A stretch of 64,000 nucleotides of DNA, from positions 682,001 through 746,000 of the forward strand of contig NZ_AP025739.1 of NCBI RefSeq assembly GCF_003574315.2. The letters are read 5' to 3'. Below the pieces are notes generated by a model. The model had not been told where the DNA came from. It ran no database searches and saw only the letters and a list, made by a program, of their open reading frames with translations. Within the stretch, counting starts at the first letter, position 1; the number at the start of each line of letters is the position of its first letter. Made by a program: the position numbers and the translations under genes. Of the stretch, positions 59,653 through 64,000 are shown one piece after another. This DNA is from Capsulimonas corticalis. Lineage in GTDB: Bacteria; Armatimonadota; Armatimonadia; Armatimonadales; Capsulimonadaceae.

Positions 59653-60408
59653 TTACTTTCCAGCGCCGCCAGCTCCCGCAGATCCCGCGCCGCCGGCGCT
59701 TCCCGCTCCGGAAACTCCGCCGCCGACACTTGAGCCGCCGCCGCCTTCCGAAGCGCCCGCTGCTCCGAAGCCGCTGGTGGCTGCGCCGGGGGACGACATG
59801 CTGGACGTTCCGGAAGCCGCTACGGGGTTCGACATGGTCGAGCCAGGCGCGGCGGTCGAGCCGGGCGTGGCCGCCGCGCCCGAACTGTTTGTGCTCGGGC
59901 CGGCCGGCGATCCCGGCGTATTTGCGCTGGATGCGCCGGGCGTGGCCGCGTTCATGTTGTTGGATGTGGACGAACTGGATGTATTTGGGCCGCTCGGCGA
60001 TGCCGAGGACGAATTGGGGCCGTTTGTTCCGGCGGAATTCATCGTCGAGCTGGCTCCCGGCCCAGATGGCGCGGAGCCGCCGGGAGCCGTGCTGGCTCCC
60101 GATCCGGTCGCCGTGGAGATTCCGCCGGGGGCCTGCGAGTATCCGCCGCCGGCGGGAGCGGAGGCGCCGCCCGGGAGACTGCCCGAAGAAGAGACGGCGC
60201 CGCCGCCTCCTCCATCGGGCGAGGCCGGCTGCGCGACGTTGACATTCGCGGTGCTGGGGGCGTTGGGCTTCTCCGACGCCTCCACCGCCCAGGAGATGAG
60301 CGCGATGGCGATTACCGCCGCCGCCACCCAGGTCCACATCTGCTTGCGTCCCATTCCCGGACGCGCGCCCGGCGCGTCCGCGACATTGTTCACGTTGTTG
60401 CTTGCCAT
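59653..60408 (-). CDS. Single-pass membrane protein with long Ser/Gly/Ala/Pro tail
   Basis: The 251-residue protein has a short cytoplasmic start (MASNNVNNVADAPGARPGMG), a membrane helix (MWTWVAAAVIAIALISWAV) and a low-complexity exterior tail of about 200 residues, made mostly of Ser, Gly, Ala, Pro, Asn and Thr (NTPGSPAGPSTNSSGAAATPG and similar). GAGGGAG before the ATG supports the minus strand; the plus-strand frame across it is Pro/Glu-rich and less plausible. The tail is probably disordered and could be glycosylated or span the envelope. No conserved domain is seen. Confidence 0.78.
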   Translation of the reverse strand: MASNNVNNVADAPGARPGMGRKQMWTWVAAAVIAIALISWAVEASEKPNAPSTANVNVAQPASPDGGGGGAVSSSGSLPGGASAPAGGGYSQAPGGISTATGSGASTAPGGSAPSGPGASSTMNSAGTNGPNSSSASPSGPNTSSSSTSNNMNAATPGASSANTPGSPAGPSTNSSGAAATPGSTAAPGSTMSNPVAASGTSSMSSPGAATSGFGAAGASEGGGGSSVGGGVSGAGSAGGAGSAGAGGAGK

Positions 60409-60581
60409 GACAGACTCCCTCTAAGGACAAACCATTTTCGTTACTATTGATACCAACATTGGAGACGAGGCAAAACCCGACGCGGCGTCAATCATTGACT
60501 GAGCAGTGAGTAGACAGCGCTTGCGCCGGAAGGGTACCCTCATTGCGAGCCCAGAATTGTGGCGGTGAAAGACAAACGCCG

Positions 60582-61031
60582 ATGAACGCCGATATCCAAA
60601 TCGCCGCGCAGAACGACATTGAAGCGCTGCTGCCGATGATCGCGGAGCTTTACGCGCACGAACGGATTCCGTTCGACGAGGCGGTTCTGCGCCCCGCCGT
60701 GGCCGCGCTGCTCGCCGACAGGGCGTTCGGTTTTATCTGCTTGGCGCGCGTAGACGGGACTCCCGCCGGGTACCTGATCGTCACGTTCGGTTACGATATC
60801 GAGTTCGGCGGGCGACAGGCGACCGTCACGGATGTTTACGTCCAGCCCGCGTTCCGCCGGCGCGGACTGGCGGGCGCCGCGCTGCGCTTCGCCGAGGAGA
60901 AATGCCGCGAGCACGGCGTCCGGGCATTGGAGCTACAGGTCTCCGACGGGAACACGCCGGCGAGCGACGCCTATGAGAAGGCGGGATTCACGATGTCCGG
61001 AAGATTTGTGATGAACAAGCGATTGGTGTGA
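60582..61031 (+). CDS. GNAT-family N-acetyltransferase
   Basis: The 149-residue protein has the GNAT fold: ALLPMIAELYAHERI, FICLARVDGTPAGYLIVTFGYDIEFGGRQATVTDVYVQPAFRRRGLAGAALRFAEEKC. The acetyl-CoA pyrophosphate loop is QPAFRRRGLAGAAL (R/Q-x-x-G-x-G/A). It continues with LELQVSDGNTPASDAYEKAGF, the typical C-terminal part. The substrate is not predictable. ATG 60582 matches the usual start of the family; the ribosome binding site is weak. It stands alone between a minus-strand gene and the next plus-strand unit. Confidence 0.9.
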   Translation: MNADIQIAAQNDIEALLPMIAELYAHERIPFDEAVLRPAVAALLADRAFGFICLARVDGTPAGYLIVTFGYDIEFGGRQATVTDVYVQPAFRRRGLAGAALRFAEEKCREHGVRALELQVSDGNTPASDAYEKAGFTMSGRFVMNKRLV

Positions 61032-61111
61032 TTTGCCTCTAGACATTTGCCGAGCGGGCGGGTACCATTCACCCGAATTTTTTGGCGCATTCGCGCCAGA
61101 CGAGGCGGACC

Positions 61112-61357
61112 ATGATCACATTATTTGACAAAGAGACCGGCGAAGAAATCGGCCCGATCACTCCCGAACAGCTGGAGTTTCTGATGGACCATCTGGAGGA
61201 AGAGTCCTCCGACGATACGGATTACTATTTGACCGAAGATACAATCGATCTGTTTGAAATCGAAGGGGCCGATGAAGGCCTCGTCGAAATGCTGCGCAAC
61301 GCGCTGGGCGATCGGACCGAGTTCGAAGTGCAGTGGGTCACGACGGGCGCAATTTGA
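61112..61357 (+). CDS. Small acidic conserved protein
   Basis: The 81-residue protein starts MITLFDKETGEEIGPITPEQLEFLMDHLEEES and is strongly acidic, with no Cys and no membrane segment. ITxEQLEFLxDxLEEES followed by DxYYLxxDTIDLFE and a final LRxALGxRxEFEVxW is a pattern I remember from short conserved proteins in other phyla, some wrongly named galactosyldiacylglycerol synthase. I do not assign a function. Its stop codon overlaps the TTG start of the membrane phosphoesterase downstream (TTGA), so the two are translationally coupled. Confidence 0.8.
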   Translation: MITLFDKETGEEIGPITPEQLEFLMDHLEEESSDDTDYYLTEDTIDLFEIEGADEGLVEMLRNALGDRTEFEVQWVTTGAI

Positions 61358-62802
61358 GCGATCTGAGTACGACACGCCCGCAATTGCGGCGCCTGCATTA
61401 CAAGCGATTGCTGCGCCGTGGATTGTTCGCGTTTCTTCTGGCCGCGCTAAGCTTGCTTGGCGCGGCCTTTATCGTCACCAGCTTCGGCGCGCAAACCTAT
61501 CACTGGCGCGCCTTTGAGATCGAGGTCCGCATCCAGCCGGCCGCGCGCGGGGAAACGCGTCTGGTCTTTACGCCGCTGGGCGAAGTGCGGGCCGCCACCC
61601 ACAAAACGCCGCTGGCGCTGGAAGTCAGCCTCCGCTCGGTCTCCTTCGAAAACCTCGGGCGCCTGATCCAGCATATGCCGCCGCGTCAGGATATGGAGCG
61701 GGAGTTCGCCGCCGTCGCCCGGCGCAGCCTCACACGCTTCGCGCTGCGCGAAGTGGTGCTGGGGATGCTCGGCGCGCTGCTGGGGCCGCTGCTGCTGCAC
61801 GTCAAACGCCCCGGGATCTGGGCCGCCTCGGCGGCGCTCGGCGGCGCGTTCACCGGCCTGCTGCTCTACGGCACGCTGCGCACCTACAACCCCAAAGCCT
61901 TCGAACAGCCGACTTATGTGGGATCCCTGCGCGAAGCGCGGGCGGTCACCACGCTTGTCAGCAGCGCGTTCCATAGCGCCAACGCGCTTTCGGACAAGCT
62001 GAAGGTCGTCGCCGGAAATCTCAATGTCCTGTATGGCCGTATCGGGGACACCGCCATTACGCCCGAGGACGACAGCAAGACCGTACGCGTCCTGCACATC
62101 TCCGATATCCACAATAACACGGCGGCCATCGACTTCGTGAAGGAGCTGGCGCAGAAGTTCCAGGTGAATTTCGTCGTCGACACCGGCGATCTCAGCGACT
62201 ACGGCTCTCCCGTCGAAGCGCCGCTGGCGCGCGAGGTGGGCGCATTGCGCGCGCCGTATCTGTTCGTCGCCGGCAACCACGATTCGCAGACAACCATCGC
62301 GGCGGTGCGCGCCAACCCGAACGCGATCATCCTGAACGGGCAGCCGGTGGTCGTCGACGGCCTGACCGTGCTAGGGCTTCCCGATCCAAGCTCGATGCGC
62401 CCGGGGATCGGCAGCGTGGACACGCCGCTGGCCGCGCTGCGCGACGCTTCGGGAGCGCTCGCGGGCGATATCGCCCGCATGCCCGCGCCGCCCGATCTCG
62501 TCTGCGTCCACAATCCGCTGGAAGAAGCCTCGCTGGAGGGGCGCGTTCCCGTCATCCTCTGCGGCCACCTGCACCGCGCGTACATCAATACAGTCGGAGA
62601 GACGGTGATCTGCAACGCCGGCACCACCGGCGGCGCCGGCCTGCGCTATCTCGACCACCGCGAGGGCGTGCCGCTCACGGCCGCGATCCTCACGTTCTCA
62701 CGCGCGCCCAAGCCCAGGCTGCTCTGGATCGACCAGGTGGCGCTCGACGGCGCCCTCAGCGAATACTCCATTACCCGGCGCACGTTCGCGGCGGCGAAAT
62801 AA
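61354..62802 (+). CDS. Membrane-anchored calcineurin-like metallophosphoesterase
   Basis: The 482-residue protein begins at TTG 61354. It has one N-terminal helix (LFAFLLAALSLLGAAFIVTSF), an extracytoplasmic beta-rich part, two further hydrophobic segments (VLGMLGALLGPLLLHV, AALGGAFTGLLLYG) and a metallophosphoesterase domain from about residue 245. Metal motifs are VLHISDIHNN, VVDTGDLSDYG, FVAGNHDS and VILCGHLHRA, all complete. The family cleaves phosphodiesters or phosphomonoesters of unknown identity, and the anchor suggests a cell-surface substrate. It overlaps the small acidic gene by four bases. Confidence 0.88.
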   Translation: MSDLSTTRPQLRRLHYKRLLRRGLFAFLLAALSLLGAAFIVTSFGAQTYHWRAFEIEVRIQPAARGETRLVFTPLGEVRAATHKTPLALEVSLRSVSFENLGRLIQHMPPRQDMEREFAAVARRSLTRFALREVVLGMLGALLGPLLLHVKRPGIWAASAALGGAFTGLLLYGTLRTYNPKAFEQPTYVGSLREARAVTTLVSSAFHSANALSDKLKVVAGNLNVLYGRIGDTAITPEDDSKTVRVLHISDIHNNTAAIDFVKELAQKFQVNFVVDTGDLSDYGSPVEAPLAREVGALRAPYLFVAGNHDSQTTIAAVRANPNAIILNGQPVVVDGLTVLGLPDPSSMRPGIGSVDTPLAALRDASGALAGDIARMPAPPDLVCVHNPLEEASLEGRVPVILCGHLHRAYINTVGETVICNAGTTGGAGLRYLDHREGVPLTAAILTFSRAPKPRLLWIDQVALDGALSEYSITRRTFAAAK

Positions 62803-62829
62803 AACCCGAAATAATTGCCGCCAAACCGC

Positions 62830-62880
62830 TTGACAGGCGCTCAATCGTCTGTTACAATCAGAAAATCAAACCGGTTGGAT
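62830..62880 (+). promoter_or_regulatory. Promoter and LacI-like operator of pseudopilin 4
   Basis: TTGACA (62830-62835), 17 bases, TACAAT (62853-62858), with TG before the -10. Downstream, ATCAAACCGGTTGGAT (62865-62880) is a 16-base palindrome with one mismatched pair and a central CCGG, the shape of LacI/GalR operators. It differs from the TTTGG sites at the other pseudopilin promoters. Confidence 0.78.
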
Positions 62881-62953
62881 AATTGCAGGATCTCGGATGC
62901 GAGCCAGCCGCCTGGGGCCAAAGCGCCCCGCATTTGTCAAAGGAGTGGTCACC

Positions 62954-63775
62954 ATGAAGCGTGGATTTACATTGATTGAACTACTAGTTGTCATAGCGAT
63001 CATCGCGATACTTGCCGCAATCCTTTTTCCCGTTTTCGCGCAGGCCCGAGAAAAGGCGCGCCAGATCTCCTGCGCGTCGAATGAAAAGCAATTGGCTCTG
63101 GGCATCCTTCAGTATGTCCAGGACTACGATGAGAATTACCCCTTTGGGAACGAGTCCGGCCACGTCTGGAGCACCACTCCCGCCTGCAAATGGGACCTCA
63201 ACATCGCACCGTATCTCAAGAGCCTCCAGGTCTTCTATTGCCCGGACGATTCGATGACCGGAAACGCCTACCCGGACTGGCAGGGGCTCGGAATGTCGTA
63301 CGGCGTCAATGGGCTGATCACGCCGCACTGGGGCTCGCCGACCACCGTCTCGGTGGCCGGACCGATGGGGTACGCCAATGAGAACTGGGGCGGAAACTCC
63401 CAGACACCGGGTGGGGGCGGTCTCAGCCTCGCCGCCGTCAGCCAGCCGGCGGCCTCCATCCTGCTCGCCGAGCAGTTCAGCGCCGATATCCATAAGGCCA
63501 GTCCGACGGATATCAACGCCACCGGCGCGGGCGATTGGGGCGTCTTCGGAACCGGCACGGACCGCGGCAGCGGGTACGGAAATATCCCGGACGGCGCCGC
63601 TGCGGCGGCGGCCTACCCGAACGGCCCGAACGGGGGCGTCTCCGCCCACCACGCCGGAGATACGCTCACGAACTTTGCCTTCTGCGACGGCCATGTGAAG
63701 GCGATGCGCCCGACGGCCACGAACCCGAACGGCGCCGCTCACCCGGAGCTGAATATGTGGGACGCGACGCGATAA
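62954..63775 (+). CDS. DUF1559-type secreted pseudopilin 4
   Basis: The 273-residue protein starts MKRG then [20 protein letters not shown], with KAREKARQ-like segment [38 protein letters not shown]. Its C-terminal [11 protein letters not shown] matches the family end. The middle ([20 protein letters not shown], then a Gly/Pro/Asn-rich stretch) differs from copies 1-3, so it represents another branch. AAAGGAG precedes ATG 62954. A lipoprotein gene follows after a stem-loop, repeating the idea that each pseudopilin sits beside one partner gene. Confidence 0.92.
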   Translation: MKRGFTLIELLVVIAIIAILAAILFPVFAQAREKARQISCASNEKQLALGILQYVQDYDENYPFGNESGHVWSTTPACKWDLNIAPYLKSLQVFYCPDDSMTGNAYPDWQGLGMSYGVNGLITPHWGSPTTVSVAGPMGYANENWGGNSQTPGGGGLSLAAVSQPAASILLAEQFSADIHKASPTDINATGAGDWGVFGTGTDRGSGYGNIPDGAAAAAAYPNGPNGGVSAHHAGDTLTNFAFCDGHVKAMRPTATNPNGAAHPELNMWDATR

Positions 63776-63795
63776 CCGCCTCGCGATCCCTTCAT

Positions 63796-63820
63796 GGCTC
63801 CGGCGAAATCCGCCGGAGCC
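63796..63820 (+). other. Intercistronic stem-loop
   Basis: GGCTCCGGCG and CGCCGGAGCC form a perfect 10-bp stem with loop AAATC and no T run. It may limit read-through or stabilise the pseudopilin mRNA. Confidence 0.6.
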
Positions 63821-63835
63821 GCAGCGAGGTTTCCA

Positions 63836-64000
63836 ATGACACACACGAAGAAAACCGCCTGGGCCATCCGCCTCGCCTTGCTCGCCGCGCTCGCCGCGTC
63901 GGGATGTTCGCATTCGCAGAACCCGGGAGGCAAGATCTCCAGCGAGCAGATCCAGGCGATGTCCGGCCGCCCGCCCACGGCCGATGAGCTGAGGCGTTCG
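63836..64000 (+). CDS. Lipoprotein (5' part only; runs off the window)
   Basis: The first 55 codons are visible. The leader MTHTKKTAWAIRLALLAALAASGC has a positively charged start, a hydrophobic core and an ASGC lipobox, so Cys24 should be lipidated. The start of the mature part (SHSQNPGGKISSEQIQAMSG) has no recognisable domain. GAGG precedes the ATG. It probably shares a transcript with pseudopilin 4. Confidence 0.75.
   Translation, partial: MTHTKKTAWAIRLALLAALAASGCSHSQNPGGKISSEQIQAMSGRPPTADELRRS

Noticed and set aside
59552-60424. 290-codon Pro/Glu/Ala-rich plus-strand frame
   Set aside because: It begins within the terminator and lacks a ribosome binding site; the minus-strand frame has a good site and a membrane helix.

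Overview
The window is 64 kb of GC-rich bacterial chromosome. Its gene style suggests Armatimonadota, or a planctomycete-like lineage with the same habits. This is inferred from four DUF1559-type secreted pseudopilins, GntR/LacI chimeric regulators, several glycoside hydrolases with Sec or Tat leaders, and many recently duplicated tandem paralogues. It is not a database match. I see no rRNA, tRNA, insertion sequence, prophage or CRISPR array. Several promoters match the sigma-70 consensus closely (TTGACA-N17-TATAAT type), and a few genes start so close to their -10 box that the mRNA would be nearly leaderless.

Layout. 1-4.1 kb: a SARP/NB-ARC/TPR regulator (partial) and a solitary CcrM-type adenine methyltransferase. 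4.4-8.3 kb: two tandem GH29 alpha-L-fucosidases. The second is frameshifted at the edge of a near-identical tract shared with the first. 8.4-13.9 kb: three pseudopilins interleaved with two GntR/LacI regulators, with three promoters sharing a TTTGG-TATA signature. 14-16.9 kb: two tandem O-methyltransferases and a lipoprotein cytochrome c. 17.2-19.3 kb: a LytS/LytR two-component pair. 19.3-21.9 kb: a MarR-controlled DHA2 efflux operon. 22-28.2 kb: an NlpC/P60-like protein, a TPR protein and dnaE. 28.3-34.6 kb: a GH92/GH2 glycan operon divergent from an MFS transporter. 34.7-38.2 kb: a RhuM-family protein and two tandem secreted serpins.

38.3-46.3 kb: HAD phosphatase, STAS-USP fusion, class C serine hydrolase, RhlE-like helicase, glycine-zipper protein, a CsoR-CopZ copper operon, a ClpX-type zinc-finger protein, a DUF695 protein, a candidate small RNA or small ORF, and PstS. 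46.4-53.1 kb: a PAS/HD-GYP protein and two near-twin chemoreceptors. 53.3-64 kb: a lipoprotein, a phosphoesterase, a PabB-PabC fusion, four tandem DUF4328 membrane proteins, a Ser/Gly-rich membrane protein, an acetyltransferase, a second phosphoesterase, a fourth pseudopilin and a truncated lipoprotein.

Functionally the region mixes housekeeping genes (dnaE, pabBC, rhlE) with environmental scavenging (GH29, GH92, GH2, pstS), sensing (LytS/R, two chemoreceptors, HD-GYP) and surface or secreted products (pseudopilins, serpins, lipoproteins). The most unusual signals are the shared promoter signature in the pseudopilin/regulator block, the mosaic frameshifted fucosidase, the MarR sites embedded in its promoters, the small-RNA-like unit before pstS, and the DUF4328 array with its N-terminal WPPPPT tag.
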